The notes: generated by a model from the letters alone, not told the origin. 64,000 nt of DNA from Geomesophilobacter sediminis (GCF_016458275.1 NZ_JAEMHM010000016.1:1-64000), one strand, 5' to 3'. Shown: positions 25,120 to 33,788, counted from the first letter of the stretch. Numbers and translations are program-made.

Positions 25120-25317
25120 CTACGCCAGCCGGAACCGGCTCACCATCCGCTGCAGGTCGTCAGCGAGCATGGAGAGGGCGGAGGCCGCCGTGGCGGTTTC
25201 GTGGGCCCCTCGCGCGGTCTCTAAGACCACGTCGTTGTTCTGGTGGATGTTGGAGGAGATCTCCGCGGTAACCGCAGTCTGCTCCTCGGCCGCCGTCGCC
25301 ATCTGCTGTACCTGTCC
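25120..25317 (-). pseudogene. Remnant of a chemoreceptor gene (3' end only)
   Basis: The minus-strand frame gives GQVQQMATAAEEQTAVTAEISSNI ... TAASALSMLADDLQRMVSRFRLA and a stop. That is exactly the last 65 or so residues of a methyl-accepting chemotaxis protein (the second half of the signalling hairpin plus the C-terminal helix). Nothing upstream belongs to such a protein: the frame runs directly into the terminator of the ChaN-like gene. It is not a copy of the chemoreceptor at 20.6 kb, whose corresponding part differs and carries a further domain. It is a decayed end of a lost gene. Confidence 0.75.
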
Positions 25318-25342
25318 CTTGGAACCGCACCGATAGAAAGAC

Positions 25343-25385
25343 AAAGAGCTGCAACGGGAAAATCAAATCCCCCTTGCAGCTCTTT
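25343..25385 (-). terminator. Rho-independent terminator after the ChaN-PDZ gene
   Basis: A 12-bp stem (AAAGAGCTGCAA / TTGCAGCTCTTT) with an AT-rich loop lies 29 nt after the stop of the ChaN-like gene. A and T tracts flank both sides. Confidence 0.85.
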
Positions 25386-25414
25386 TGGTTTCGGTGCCGT
25401 GGTCGGTTGGCGGG

Positions 25415-26677
25415 TTACTTTTTCGGATGCAGGTCCGTCGCCGGCGCGGCAAAGGTGGCGGTCAGGGTCAGGATCTCCTCCTGCCGCTTGATTTTCAGCA
25501 CCCCCCGGTCGCCCGGATGCTTCTGCTGGACCACGTACACCAGGTCGAAGTTCTCGGCAATCGGAGTCCCGTCGATCTCCAGGATAACGTCTCCCTTCTG
25601 GATCCCGGCCGCATCGGCAGCCGAATGCGGCTCGACCATGGTGACCAGGACACCTTTTCCGCCGCTGGCCGGTTCGAGCACCACGCCGAGACGCACCCCG
25701 GTGGCCGGCAGATCCTCGTATTTAAGATAGGCGAGGAAATCGTAGGGGACCATGGGAAACTGCGGGATTTCGACGTCCATCAGCCGGTCCTGCTTCTCGG
25801 CCCCCAGGTTGATCTCGTGCCCTCCCACCAGGAGGTAGGAAGCCGGCATCCGGCGGAAGACGCGGCGGGGTATGCCGAAGCCGTAGCCGACGTGGTGCCC
25901 GCCGGCAAACACCAGCAGGTGGCGATCCTTTCCCTGCGGGCTGTCGAGGAAATTCGCAACCGACTCCGCCATGGTCTCGTCCCACAAGGTCTGGGCCCGG
26001 ACGAAGCCGTCGATCTTCAGTCCCCCCTTCAGGTGATCGCTGAAAATGGCCGAGATCAGGGCGCGCTGGTAGGGATCGTTGAAATCCATCTGGGGCAGTT
26101 CGAGGCGCTGCTGCGGGGGGAGCTCCTCCGGCGTTTTGGTGCGCAGGGCGGTGACCAGGGACTTCTCGGCGTTGAGCGCGACCACGGGGATCTTGTGGTC
26201 CCGGGCATAGAAAAGGATTTCCCGGTAGTAGGCGAAGTCGGAACGCCAAGTCTCGTACCATTTCACCTGCTTCAGGAACTCTTTTTCGGTCAACTCCCCG
26301 GCGACCCACCGGTCCAGGACCGGCTGCTGGGAACGGACGAACATCTCCATGCCGACCGCCTGGCGCCCGGGATGGCGCTCCTCCATCCCCTTGAGAAAAT
26401 CCAGCTCCAGGCGGTGCGAGGCGGGGTTGTCGTGGGTCTCGCCCACGTAGACGATCCGGTAGTCGGCGGCAATGGACAGCATCTGATCCATGCTGACCAG
26501 TTTTCCGGTCGGCAGGTGCACGATCTCGCCGACCTTCGGAGGAGAGGGGAGCGGGTAGGGGGACTCCGGGTCCCACTTGGCGCTGCCGTTATTGCCGACC
26601 GGCCCGTGGCTGCAGGCGCACAGCGGAAGCAGGGAAAGCAGGGACAGAAGACGGATGCTGCGGAACAGACGGGCCAT
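25415..26677 (-). CDS. ChaN-family lipoprotein with a C-terminal PDZ domain
   Basis: This 420-residue protein has a lipoprotein signal peptide with lipobox LCAC near residue 20. It then has the ChaN (haem-binding uptake, Tiki/TraB-like) domain: IVYVGETHDNPASHRLELDFL (Glu-Thr-His metal-site motif), GMEMFVRSQQPVLDRWVAGELTEKEF, FYARDHKIPVVALNAE and HLLVFAGGHHVGYGFGIPRR. A PDZ domain follows at about residues 320-410 (GVLVTMVEPHSAADAAGIQKGDVILEIDGTPI). ChaN proteins bind haem or act on the cell surface; the PDZ addition suggests a partner or peptide substrate. It lies 114 nt downstream of xerC, separated by a short GGTGTC/GACACC hairpin. Location at a membrane facing the periplasm is inferred from the lipobox. 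Confidence 0.85.
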   Translation of the reverse strand: MARLFRSIRLLSLLSLLPLCACSHGPVGNNGSAKWDPESPYPLPSPPKVGEIVHLPTGKLVSMDQMLSIAADYRIVYVGETHDNPASHRLELDFLKGMEERHPGRQAVGMEMFVRSQQPVLDRWVAGELTEKEFLKQVKWYETWRSDFAYYREILFYARDHKIPVVALNAEKSLVTALRTKTPEELPPQQRLELPQMDFNDPYQRALISAIFSDHLKGGLKIDGFVRAQTLWDETMAESVANFLDSPQGKDRHLLVFAGGHHVGYGFGIPRRVFRRMPASYLLVGGHEINLGAEKQDRLMDVEIPQFPMVPYDFLAYLKYEDLPATGVRLGVVLEPASGGKGVLVTMVEPHSAADAAGIQKGDVILEIDGTPIAENFDLVYVVQQKHPGDRGVLKIKRQEEILTLTATFAAPATDLHPKK

Positions 26678-26791
26678 GGGACCTCCGGAAACGATGATGA
26701 AGCCTCCCGCGGGTGCTCGGGGGGATCAGTGGTGTCAGGGACACCGTCGTTTAATGATAATGACGGCCGCGTTACATTTCAAGGAAACGTT

Positions 26792-27691
26792 TTAGGAGCC
26801 CTTGCGCTGCGGCGGGTGCGCCTTGGGGTGGGCCTTGTCGTAAACCTCCATCAGCTTGTCGATGCTGACGTGGGTGTATTTCTGGGTGGTGGAGAGGGAT
26901 GCGTGCCCCAAAAGCTCCTGAATCGCGCGCAGATCGGCCCCCCCTTCCAGAAGATGGGTGGCAAAGGTATGGCGCAGGGTATGCGGTGATACCCGACGCA
27001 TGGTGGCGATGAGTCGGGCATGGCGCTCGACGATGCGGGCGACGCTGCGGCGGGTGAGCCGTCCGCCGGAAGCGTTGAGAATCAGAGGTTCGTTCAGCCC
27101 GGGATTGCCCCGTTCGGTCAGGTAATCGCCGGCGGCACGGCGGGCGTGGCGGCCGACCGGGACCAGGCGCTCCTTGCCACCCTTGCCGAGGACCCGGGCC
27201 AGCCCGAGCTCAAGGTCCAAGCTTCCGACGTCCATGCCGGTAAGCTCACTGACGCGGATACCGCAGGAATAAAGCAGCTCCAAAACGGTGCGATCGCGCA
27301 AGGGAAGGCCCGATGCTCCCGCAGGGGAGGTGACCAGCGCGGTGACCTGATCGATGTTGAGATGGAAGGGGACCTTCTGATCCTTCTTGGGGGTGGCGAC
27401 CAGTTCGGCCGGGTTGCGGTCGACCCTCCCTTCCCGGAGCAGGAACCGGAAAAAAGCGCGCACTGCGGAGAGTTTTCTCCCGATGGAGCTTTTGGCGAGC
27501 CCCTTGTGGAGCTGCGCCAGGTAGCCGCGGATCAGGAGATGGTCGACGCCGCGCGGGTCCAGGTTCTCCCGCTTCTTTTCCACGAACGCGGCGAACTGGA
27601 AAAGATCGCTGCGGTAGGACGTGACGGTGTGGGCCGAGGCGTTGCGCTCGGTCTCAAGAAAGGTGCAGAATTGCTCGATTCCTTCTTTCAT
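26792..27691 (-). CDS. xerC: Tyrosine recombinase XerC
   Basis: This 299-residue site-specific recombinase has the XerC/D layout: an N-terminal SAM-like DNA-binding domain (about residues 1-85) and a catalytic domain with Arg in YSCGIRVSEL, Lys in GKGGKERLVPV, HTLRHTFATHLLEGGADLRAIQELLGHASLSTTQKYTHVS (His, Arg, His, and the nucleophile Tyr in KYTHV). It would act with XerD at dif to resolve chromosome dimers. The length matches chromosomal Xer proteins, not integrases, and no attachment sites or phage genes lie nearby. XerD is not in the window, so XerC versus XerD is decided by sequence style only. The ribosome-binding site is weak. Confidence 0.87.
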   Translation of the reverse strand: MKEGIEQFCTFLETERNASAHTVTSYRSDLFQFAAFVEKKRENLDPRGVDHLLIRGYLAQLHKGLAKSSIGRKLSAVRAFFRFLLREGRVDRNPAELVATPKKDQKVPFHLNIDQVTALVTSPAGASGLPLRDRTVLELLYSCGIRVSELTGMDVGSLDLELGLARVLGKGGKERLVPVGRHARRAAGDYLTERGNPGLNEPLILNASGGRLTRRSVARIVERHARLIATMRRVSPHTLRHTFATHLLEGGADLRAIQELLGHASLSTTQKYTHVSIDKLMEVYDKAHPKAHPPQRKGS

Positions 27692-27740
27692 GCTATGACT
27701 CTATACCTCAGCGCCGCGGGAAATGACAACAGTTTTCCCG

Positions 27741-27788
27741 CACCGGGCCGATCCGGCCGATCGGCCTGGTCGGACGGATTGGTCCAAT
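27741..27788. repeat. Intergenic repeat, family B
   Basis: CACCGGGCCGATCCGGCCG, ATCGGCCTGGTCGGACGG and ATTGGTCC lie between the divergent xerC and DUF362 genes. The series is the same CCGATC/GATCGG type as at 10.5 and 49.7 kb. Confidence 0.65.
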
Positions 27789-27829
27789 GGGTTCGGCGCA
27801 GGGGAAATTTTGGGGGAGAAGGGCATGAT

Positions 27830-28969
27830 ATGCATCAAGTAGTCATAGAACAGGTCGCCAGTTACGACCGCGCTGCGGTCCGGGAAGGGATCGTCCGGCT
27901 CCTGGCGCCGCTGGGTGGGATGGCGGCCTTCGTCCGCCCCGGAGAGCGGGTCCTGATCAAGCCGAACATGCTCTCTGCCAAACCGGCGGAAGCGGCGGTC
28001 ACCACCCACCCGGAGGTACTCAGGGCGGTCATCGAGCTGGTGCAGGAAACCGGCGCTACCCCCCTGGTCGGAGATTCGCCCGGGATCGGGGGGATGCAGC
28101 GGGTCGCCGAACGGTCCGGGATGCTGGCCGTCGTTGAGGAGACCGGCGCCGAACTGGTCCCGTTTGCCGAGTCGGTCCCGGTGGCTGGGAAGGGGACCTT
28201 CCGCAGCTTCGAACTGGCGCGCCCTTACCTGGAGGCGGACCGGTTGATCAACCTCGCCAAGCTCAAGACCCACGAGATGATGACCATGACCTGCTGTGTC
28301 AAAAACCTCTTCGGGTCGGTGGTCGGGGGGGAGAAGGCGGCCTGGCATCTGAAAGCGGGGGCGGACAAGGGGCTTTTCGCCCGGATGCTCCTGGAAATCT
28401 ACCTGTTGCGCCAACCCGAGCTCAACATCGTGGACGGGATCGTCGCCATGGAGGGAAACGGCCCGGGAAGCGGGGAACCGCGGCCAACCGGGCTCCTTTT
28501 TGCCGGGACCAATGCCGTTGCCGTCGACGTGATCGCCGCCGAGGTGGCGGGAATCCCGCGCGAGCTTCTTTACCTGGAGACCGCGGCGCGGGAGCTCGAT
28601 CTCCCCGGGGCGCGCCGCGAAACCATCAGTTGCTGCGGGGTCGCGCCGCAGCTGGCCCGCTCCGGACCTCCCTTTCGCCTGCCCCATCTCTCCGACGTGC
28701 AGTTCGGCCTCCCGGCGTTTCTCAAAGACCGGCTGCGCAACCAGCTCACTTCCCGTCCGACGGCGGTGCCCGGCAAATGCACCCTGTGCGGCGTCTGCGT
28801 CGGTGCCTGTCCTCCCAAGGCGATCACCGTCGAGGGAGGGAAGCTCTCCTTCGATTACCAAGCCTGCATCCGTTGCCTGTGCTGCCGGGAACTCTGCCCG
28901 CGGGCGGCGCTGGAACTTAAGGACGGCACGCTTCTTAAATTAATAAAGACGGTCAAACGAGCAAATTAA
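27830..28969 (+). CDS. DUF362 protein with two C-terminal 4Fe-4S clusters
   Basis: This 379-residue protein has a DUF362 domain (about residues 1-280: GERVLIKPNMLSAKPAEAAVTTHPEV, GDSPGIGG, INLAKLKTHEMMTMTCCVKNLFG) and a bacterial ferredoxin module: CTLCGVCVGACPPKAI at about residue 316 and CIRCLCCRELCPRAAL at about 344. Each provides CxxCxxCxxxCP ligands for a 4Fe-4S cluster. Proteins of this form are common in anaerobes, and the function of the DUF362 domain is not established; an electron-transfer role follows only from the ferredoxin part. The ATG at 27830 follows GGGGGAGAAGGG. The open frame upstream overlaps xerC and is not coding. Confidence 0.85.
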   Translation: MHQVVIEQVASYDRAAVREGIVRLLAPLGGMAAFVRPGERVLIKPNMLSAKPAEAAVTTHPEVLRAVIELVQETGATPLVGDSPGIGGMQRVAERSGMLAVVEETGAELVPFAESVPVAGKGTFRSFELARPYLEADRLINLAKLKTHEMMTMTCCVKNLFGSVVGGEKAAWHLKAGADKGLFARMLLEIYLLRQPELNIVDGIVAMEGNGPGSGEPRPTGLLFAGTNAVAVDVIAAEVAGIPRELLYLETAARELDLPGARRETISCCGVAPQLARSGPPFRLPHLSDVQFGLPAFLKDRLRNQLTSRPTAVPGKCTLCGVCVGACPPKAITVEGGKLSFDYQACIRCLCCRELCPRAALELKDGTLLKLIKTVKRAN

Positions 28970-28985
28970 TTATAGTTTACCTTCG

Positions 28986-29014
28986 TTGACAATGAGAAAG
29001 GGGAAGACTATTAT
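28986..29014 (+). promoter_or_regulatory. Near-consensus promoter of the micro-ORF transcript
   Basis: TTGACA (28986-28991) and TATTAT (29009-29014) are exactly 17 nt apart. It lies 17 nt after the DUF362 stop and points at no annotated gene except the short unit ending in the terminator at 29.2 kb. Confidence 0.75.
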
Positions 29015-29083
29015 AATTTCCATCCTCCAGGAACTACACAGTGAGGGAATCAAATCCAAAAGGTGACAAGGAGATCAAGGGAT

Positions 29084-29146
29084 ATGTGGACTTCTCATTT
29101 CATGATCCGCCCGGTAAGCCACTGTAAAGAGGGTTGCTGTATTTAG
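29084..29146 (+). CDS. Candidate 20-residue Cys-rich micro-ORF
   Basis: A 20-codon ORF begins MWTSHFMIRP and ends VSHCKEGCCI, with an AAGGAG (29068-29073) ribosome-binding site 10 nt upstream. It lies between a near-consensus promoter and a strong terminator, so a transcript of about 190 nt would contain just this ORF. Three of the last six residues are Cys. I do not recognise the peptide: it is far shorter than known radical-SAM-modified geopeptides or SCIFF, and no maturase gene is adjacent. It could be a leader or a metal-binding or modified peptide, or the unit could be a small RNA and the ORF accidental. Confidence 0.4.
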   Translation: MWTSHFMIRPVSHCKEGCCI

Positions 29147-29178
29147 CCCTCCGCGACGGCGGTGGGCGGCCCACAAAG

Positions 29179-29213
29179 AAAAAGCCCTCCGGGAAACCGG
29201 GGGGCTTTTTTTT
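29179..29213 (+). terminator. Strong rho-independent terminator after the micro-ORF
   Basis: A 14-bp stem (AAAAAGCCCTCCGG / CCGGGGGGCTTTTT, one G-T pair) with loop GAAA is followed by eight T residues in all. Confidence 0.95.
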
Positions 29214-29308
29214 AATTCTCCGCCGGAAATTCCCTTCGTTTTCCCGCCCAGGTGGCCGAGCTCCCTCCCCCTTGCCGCAAAATAACGTTCGAAATCTGTG
29301 ATCTGCCT

Positions 29309-29333
29309 CACAGTATATGCGATAAGTACTGTG
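29309..29333. promoter_or_regulatory. Inverted repeat upstream of the LysM transglycosylase promoter
   Basis: CACAGTA (29309-29315) and TACTGTG (29327-29333) are perfect inverted 7-mers with an 11-nt spacer, about 40 nt upstream of the -35 element at 29371. The place fits an activator site. Confidence 0.45.
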
Positions 29334-29370
29334 ATAATAGTAACTTACCGCGGTGGTAAATCCCTAAGGT

Positions 29371-29399
29371 TTGACAACTTTTTCGAATTCCGTTATTCT
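29371..29399 (+). promoter_or_regulatory. Sigma-70-type promoter of the LysM transglycosylase gene
   Basis: TTGACA (29371-29376) and TATTCT (29394-29399) with 17-nt spacing, 85 nt before the start codon. Confidence 0.75.
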
Positions 29400-29483
29400 G
29401 CCGCGGTTCGTCGTTTCGAAACCGCCGTAGTTTCTGCGGACCGCCAATCGCTTGAGGACTTAAAGCAATGAGGACCACATCTT

Positions 29484-30956
29484 ATGATAAAGGCCATCAT
29501 CCTAGCCGTTGCGCTTTGCTGCGCGCTTCCCGCCGGTGCGGCGGAACGGCCGGCTCCTACCGGGGCCGATCTGCACGACCGGCTTCCTAGGGAAAAGCGC
29601 CCTGTTCAACTGGCAGCCAACGAGGCGATGCTCTCGAAGGCGCTCGAGGTCTCCTCACCCGATCCCGGCATCGACGATGCCGACCAACTTCCCCCGTCTG
29701 ACGATTTTGAATTGAAGCTGCCTGAGCAGGAACTCCCGCAATCGGACATCCCGCTCACCTTCAACGACAAGGTTGCGTACTTCATCAAGTATTTCCAAAC
29801 TGACGCGCGCGGCGCCTTTTCCCGCTGGCTCTCCCGCTCCGAGCGCTACATCCCGATGATGCGCGGGGTGCTCAGGAAAGAGGGGCTGCCCGAGGATCTC
29901 GTCTATCTCGCGATGATCGAAAGCGGCTTTTCGCCCCAGGCCTATTCCGTGGCCCGCGCGGTCGGGCCGTGGCAGTTCATGTCGGAGACCGGCCGGAACT
30001 ACTCGCTCAGGATCGATTCCTCGATCGACGAGCGGCGCGACCCGCTCAAGTCGACCGTCGCCGCCGCCATGTACCTGAAGGAGCTCTACGCCCTCTTCAA
30101 CAAGGACTGGTACCTGGCCGCCGCGGGATACAACGCCGGCGAAAACAAGATCCTGCGGGCGATCAACATGTACAACAGCCGCGACTTCTGGGAGCTCTCC
30201 AAGGGGGAGTACCTCAAGCGGGAGACCAAGGACTACGTCCCCAAGCTCCTCGCCGCGGCGATCATCGCCAAGGAGCCCGCCAAGTACGGTTTTGCCGACG
30301 TCGCCTATCTCCCGCCGATCGTCTTCGACACGGCGCAGATCCCGTCGCGCACCGATCTGCGCATCCCGGCGAAGATCTGCGGGGTATCGGCCCGTGACAT
30401 CAAGGAGCTGAACCCGGAGCTGCTCCGCTCCTCCACGCCGCCCGATTTCCCGGGGTACCAGCTGAAGATCCCCAAGGGGTGCGGCTCCATCTTCGAGACC
30501 GCCTACGCCAAGGTCCCGGAGGAGAAGCGCTACACCGAGCGGGTCAAGACCGTGCACTACCGGGTGAAGAAGAAGGAGACCCTGGCGACGGTCGCCAAGC
30601 GTTTCGGCACCACCACCGAGGTCCTCGCCGAGGCGAACAACCTGAGCCACAAGACCAAGCTGCGGGGCCGGACCCTGAAGATCCCGATCGTGATCCCGGC
30701 CGACGAGCTGGATGAGACCCCGTCGGTGAAAGCCGCGGTCGCCAAGGCGCAGGGCGCCGAGCCGGCGCGTGCCTCCCGGGTCGCCAGCGTCAAGTACTAC
30801 ATCGTCAAGAAGGGCGACACCCTGTTCTCGCTGGCGAAGCGCTTCAACGTAACCACCAAGCTCCTGGCCGGCTGGAACAACATGAAAAGCCACATGGCGC
30901 TGCGCCCGGGGAAGAAGCTCATCGTCGCCAAGCTCCAGCAGAAAACGGAAGGGTAG
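29484..30956 (+). CDS. MltD-like lytic transglycosylase with LysM repeats
   Basis: This 490-residue exported protein has a signal peptide (MIKAIILAVALCCALPAGA), a low-complexity linker, and an SLT domain (about residues 95-240). The SLT domain has LVYLAMIESGFSPQAYS with the catalytic Glu near residue 143, then AVGPWQFMSETGRNYSL and YLAAAGYNAGENKI. Three LysM-type segments follow at about residues 285-330 (degenerate), 355-400 (HYRVKKKETLATVAKRFGTT) and 437-482 (YYIVKKGDTLFSLAKRFNVT). It cleaves the glycan strand of peptidoglycan with formation of 1,6-anhydro-MurNAc. A strong promoter precedes it, and a small membrane-protein gene follows 60 nt later. Confidence 0.92.
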   Translation: MIKAIILAVALCCALPAGAAERPAPTGADLHDRLPREKRPVQLAANEAMLSKALEVSSPDPGIDDADQLPPSDDFELKLPEQELPQSDIPLTFNDKVAYFIKYFQTDARGAFSRWLSRSERYIPMMRGVLRKEGLPEDLVYLAMIESGFSPQAYSVARAVGPWQFMSETGRNYSLRIDSSIDERRDPLKSTVAAAMYLKELYALFNKDWYLAAAGYNAGENKILRAINMYNSRDFWELSKGEYLKRETKDYVPKLLAAAIIAKEPAKYGFADVAYLPPIVFDTAQIPSRTDLRIPAKICGVSARDIKELNPELLRSSTPPDFPGYQLKIPKGCGSIFETAYAKVPEEKRYTERVKTVHYRVKKKETLATVAKRFGTTTEVLAEANNLSHKTKLRGRTLKIPIVIPADELDETPSVKAAVAKAQGAEPARASRVASVKYYIVKKGDTLFSLAKRFNVTTKLLAGWNNMKSHMALRPGKKLIVAKLQQKTEG

Positions 30957-31016
30957 CCGGCGCGCTATCCGGTCCGTCCATAGCACATCACCTAACCTAG
31001 AAAGGGATACCCAAAG

Positions 31017-31748
31017 ATGTACAACCTTCTCATTTCAGCAGCTGCCGCACTCCTCGCGTTCGCCCTGGTAACGGTCCCGGCCGGGATCCATTACTGGTGG
31101 GCGGGCCTTCTCGCCGCTCTCATCGTCTTTTTGGGCTGCTTCCTGATCATCTCCCGGATCATCACCAAAAAGCTCAGCGAGATCATGGAGCCGGCGATGA
31201 AGGACATCCAGGCCCAGCGTTTCGAGAAGGGGATCCGGGACCTCAAGGATGCGCTGCGCTACGGCAAGTGGCAGATCTACGTCGAGGCCCAGATCAACTC
31301 GGCCATCGGCATGGTCTACTTCGTCAAGCGCGAATTCTCCACCGCGTTTCCCTACCTGGAAAAAGGGTTCTTCAAGAACTGGGTCACCATGGGGATGCTC
31401 GCGGTCACCTACATGAAGCGCAACAAGCCGGAGAAGATGAAGGAGACCTTCGAGAAGGCGGTGGTCGCCTCGCCCAAGGAATCGCTGCTTTGGAGCCTCT
31501 ACGCCTACTGCCTGAACGAGATCGGGGAGACGGTGAAGGCCTGCGAGGTGCTCGCCAAGGGGCTTGCCAAGCTTCCCGGTGACGAGAACATCAAGCAGAA
31601 CCTGGAGCTTTTGCGCGAAGGGAAGAAGATGAAGATGAAGCCTTACGGCGAGATGTGGCTCCAGTTCCACCTGGAAAGCCTGGGGACCATCCAGAAGCAG
31701 GCGATGGCCCAGATGGGCGGGAAAAGGCCGCGAATTATCAGAAAGTAG
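31017..31748 (+). CDS. Membrane-anchored TPR-like protein
   Basis: This 243-residue protein has two N-terminal membrane segments (about residues 5-22 and 27-47). The cytoplasmic part has TPR-like helical pairs (DIQAQRFEKGIRDLKDALRYGKW, INSAIGMVYFVKREFSTAFPYLEKGF, WSLYAYCLNEIGETVKACEVLAKGL), which suggests a protein-binding role. I do not recognise a named family. It lies 60 nt after the LysM transglycosylase gene and is followed by a terminator, so the two genes may be one unit. AGAAAGGG precedes the ATG. Confidence 0.75.
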   Translation: MYNLLISAAAALLAFALVTVPAGIHYWWAGLLAALIVFLGCFLIISRIITKKLSEIMEPAMKDIQAQRFEKGIRDLKDALRYGKWQIYVEAQINSAIGMVYFVKREFSTAFPYLEKGFFKNWVTMGMLAVTYMKRNKPEKMKETFEKAVVASPKESLLWSLYAYCLNEIGETVKACEVLAKGLAKLPGDENIKQNLELLREGKKMKMKPYGEMWLQFHLESLGTIQKQAMAQMGGKRPRIIRK

Positions 31749-31788
31749 TTGCCATTCGGCCACATTAATGCGATATTGATCTGTTTTT

Positions 31789-31818
31789 AAAGACGGGCGG
31801 CTGCTCGTCTTTTTATTT
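31789..31818 (+). terminator. Rho-independent terminator
   Basis: A 10-bp stem (AAAGACGGGC / GCTCGTCTTT, one G-T pair) with loop GGCT and a T-rich tail lies 41 nt after the TPR-like gene and 35 nt before typA. Confidence 0.85.
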
Positions 31819-31852
31819 TCGCCGCACCAGCCCAAAGGAGCATTTGCACGTC

Positions 31853-33658
31853 ATGCAGGAAAAAATCAGGAATATTGCCATCATAGCGCACGTCGACCAC
31901 GGCAAGACCACCCTCGTCGACGCGATGTTGAAGCAGTCCGGGGTCTTCCGGGAAAACGAAGCGATCACCGAGCGGGTGATGGACTCGAACGATCTCGAGA
32001 AGGAGCGGGGGATCACCATCCTCGCCAAGAACTTGAGCATCCACCACGGCGGTTACAAGATCAACATCGTCGACACCCCGGGCCACGCCGACTTCGGCGG
32101 CGAGGTGGAGCGCGTGCTCAAGATGGTGGACTCGGTGCTGCTTCTGGTCGACGCCTTGGACGGCCCGATGCCGCAGACCCGTTTCGTCCTGAAAAAGTCC
32201 CTCGACCTGGGGCTGCGCCCCATCGTCGTCATCAACAAGATCGACCGCCCCGGGGCCCGGCCCAGCGAGGTTGTCGACATGGTCTTCGACCTTTTCTGCG
32301 AACTGCAGGCCTCCGACCAGCAGCTCGACTTTGCGATCGCCTACACCAGCGCCAAGATGGGATACGCGATGATCGACCTGGAGCACCCCTCCGAGAACAT
32401 GGAGCCGCTCTTCCAGATGATCAAGGACAACGTCCATCCCCCCGAAGGGAACCCGGACGCCCCCTTCCAGCTTCTGGTCACCAATATCGACTACAACGAC
32501 TACATCGGCCGGATCGCCACCGGCAAGATCTTCAACGGCAAGGTGACCGCCGGCGAGACCGTCGCCTTGATCCGCCGCGACGGGAGCATGGTCAAGGGGC
32601 GCGTGTCCAAGCTCCTCGGCTACGAAGGGCTCAAGCAGGTGGAAGTCGCCGAGGCCTTCACCGGCGACATCGTCACCATCGCCGGTTTCGACGAAGTCGG
32701 TATCGGGGAGACGCTGGCCTCCGCGGCCGACCCGATCGCGCTTCCCTACGTCGCCATTGACGAGCCGACCCTCTCGATGAACTTCATCGTCAACTCCTCC
32801 CCCTTCGCCGGCCGGGAAGGGAAGCTGGTCACCTCGCGCAACATCAAGGAACGGCTGGACCGCGAACTGCGCACCAACGTCTCGCTGCGCGTCGAGGCGA
32901 CCGCCAACGCGGATACCTTCAAGGTCTCCGGGCGCGGCGAGCTGCACCTCTCCATCCTCATCGAGAACATGCGCCGCGAAGGTTTCGAGATGGCGGTCTC
33001 CAAGCCGGAGGTCATCATGCGCGACGTCGACGGCAAGAAGTACGAGCCGATGGAGTACCTGGTGGTGGACGTGCCGTCCGAATACCAGGGGGCGATCATC
33101 GAGCGGATGGGACCGCGCAAGGGCGAGATGGTCGCCATGAACCCGATGGGGGAGACGGTCCGCCTCGAGTTCGTGGTTCCGGCGCGAGGCCTGATCGGCC
33201 TGCGTGGCGAGCTCCTCACCGAGACCCGCGGCACCGCCGTCATTACCCACACCTTCCACGAGTACGCGCCGTTCAAGGGGGAGATCCCCGGGCGCAAGAA
33301 CGGGGTGCTCATCGCGATGGAACAGGGGGAGACCACCGGCTATTCGCTCGACGCGCTGCAGCCGCGCGGAATCCTCTTCCTGGGGGCCGGCGTCGAGGTG
33401 TACGGCGGGATGATCATCGGCCAGCACGCCAAGGACAACGACCTCGAAGTCAACCCCTGCAAAGGTAAGAAACTGACCAACGTCCGTGCTTCGGGGAGCG
33501 ACGACGCCATCAAGCTGACCCCGCCGCGGCTGCTCACCCTCGAGCAGGCGCTCGAGTTCATCGATGACGACGAACTGGTCGAGGTGACCCCGGTCTCGAT
33601 CCGGCTCCGCAAGAAGGAACTCGATCCGACCAAGCGCAAGCGCGCCGGCCGGGCCTAG
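31853..33658 (+). CDS. typA: Translational GTPase TypA/BipA
   Basis: This 601-residue GTPase has G1 [10 protein letters not shown], the switch region [18 protein letters not shown]3 [16 protein letters not shown] and G4 [13 protein letters not shown], then EF-G-like domains II, III and V, and the TypA-specific C-terminal domain ([47 protein letters not shown]). TypA binds the 70S ribosome and assists 50S assembly and stress adaptation. The length matches the family. ATG at 31853 is used although AAAGGAG is 12 nt away; an in-frame TTG at 31844 is only 3 nt from it. The gene appears to stand alone. Confidence 0.96.
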   Translation: MQEKIRNIAIIAHVDHGKTTLVDAMLKQSGVFRENEAITERVMDSNDLEKERGITILAKNLSIHHGGYKINIVDTPGHADFGGEVERVLKMVDSVLLLVDALDGPMPQTRFVLKKSLDLGLRPIVVINKIDRPGARPSEVVDMVFDLFCELQASDQQLDFAIAYTSAKMGYAMIDLEHPSENMEPLFQMIKDNVHPPEGNPDAPFQLLVTNIDYNDYIGRIATGKIFNGKVTAGETVALIRRDGSMVKGRVSKLLGYEGLKQVEVAEAFTGDIVTIAGFDEVGIGETLASAADPIALPYVAIDEPTLSMNFIVNSSPFAGREGKLVTSRNIKERLDRELRTNVSLRVEATANADTFKVSGRGELHLSILIENMRREGFEMAVSKPEVIMRDVDGKKYEPMEYLVVDVPSEYQGAIIERMGPRKGEMVAMNPMGETVRLEFVVPARGLIGLRGELLTETRGTAVITHTFHEYAPFKGEIPGRKNGVLIAMEQGETTGYSLDALQPRGILFLGAGVEVYGGMIIGQHAKDNDLEVNPCKGKKLTNVRASGSDDAIKLTPPRLLTLEQALEFIDDDELVEVTPVSIRLRKKELDPTKRKRAGRA

Positions 33659-33723
33659 TCGTTCGAACGTCGGGAACGCTCGCGGGCTGGCTCCGCAGGT
33701 GCCTGTCCCCTTGAAACCCGGAA

Positions 33724-33788
33724 GAAAATCGCCCTCACGTTCCCTCTCCTTCAAGGAGAGGGACAGGGTGAGGATGGGGTTCCCCCCC
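33724..33788. repeat. Intergenic repeat, family A
   Basis: CCCTCACGTTCCCTCTCC, TTCAAGGAGAGGGACAGG and GTGAGGATGGGG lie between typA and the BamD-like gene. It has the central CTCTCCTTCAAGGAGAG palindrome. Confidence 0.75.

Noticed and set aside
26792-27691. Reading the tyrosine recombinase as an integrase of a mobile element
   Set aside because: Length and motifs are those of chromosomal XerC; no tRNA target, direct repeats, excisionase or cargo genes are adjacent.
29084-29146. Assigning the micro-ORF to the known geopeptide or SCIFF families
   Set aside because: The peptide is too short and no radical SAM maturase gene is nearby, so naming it would be invention.
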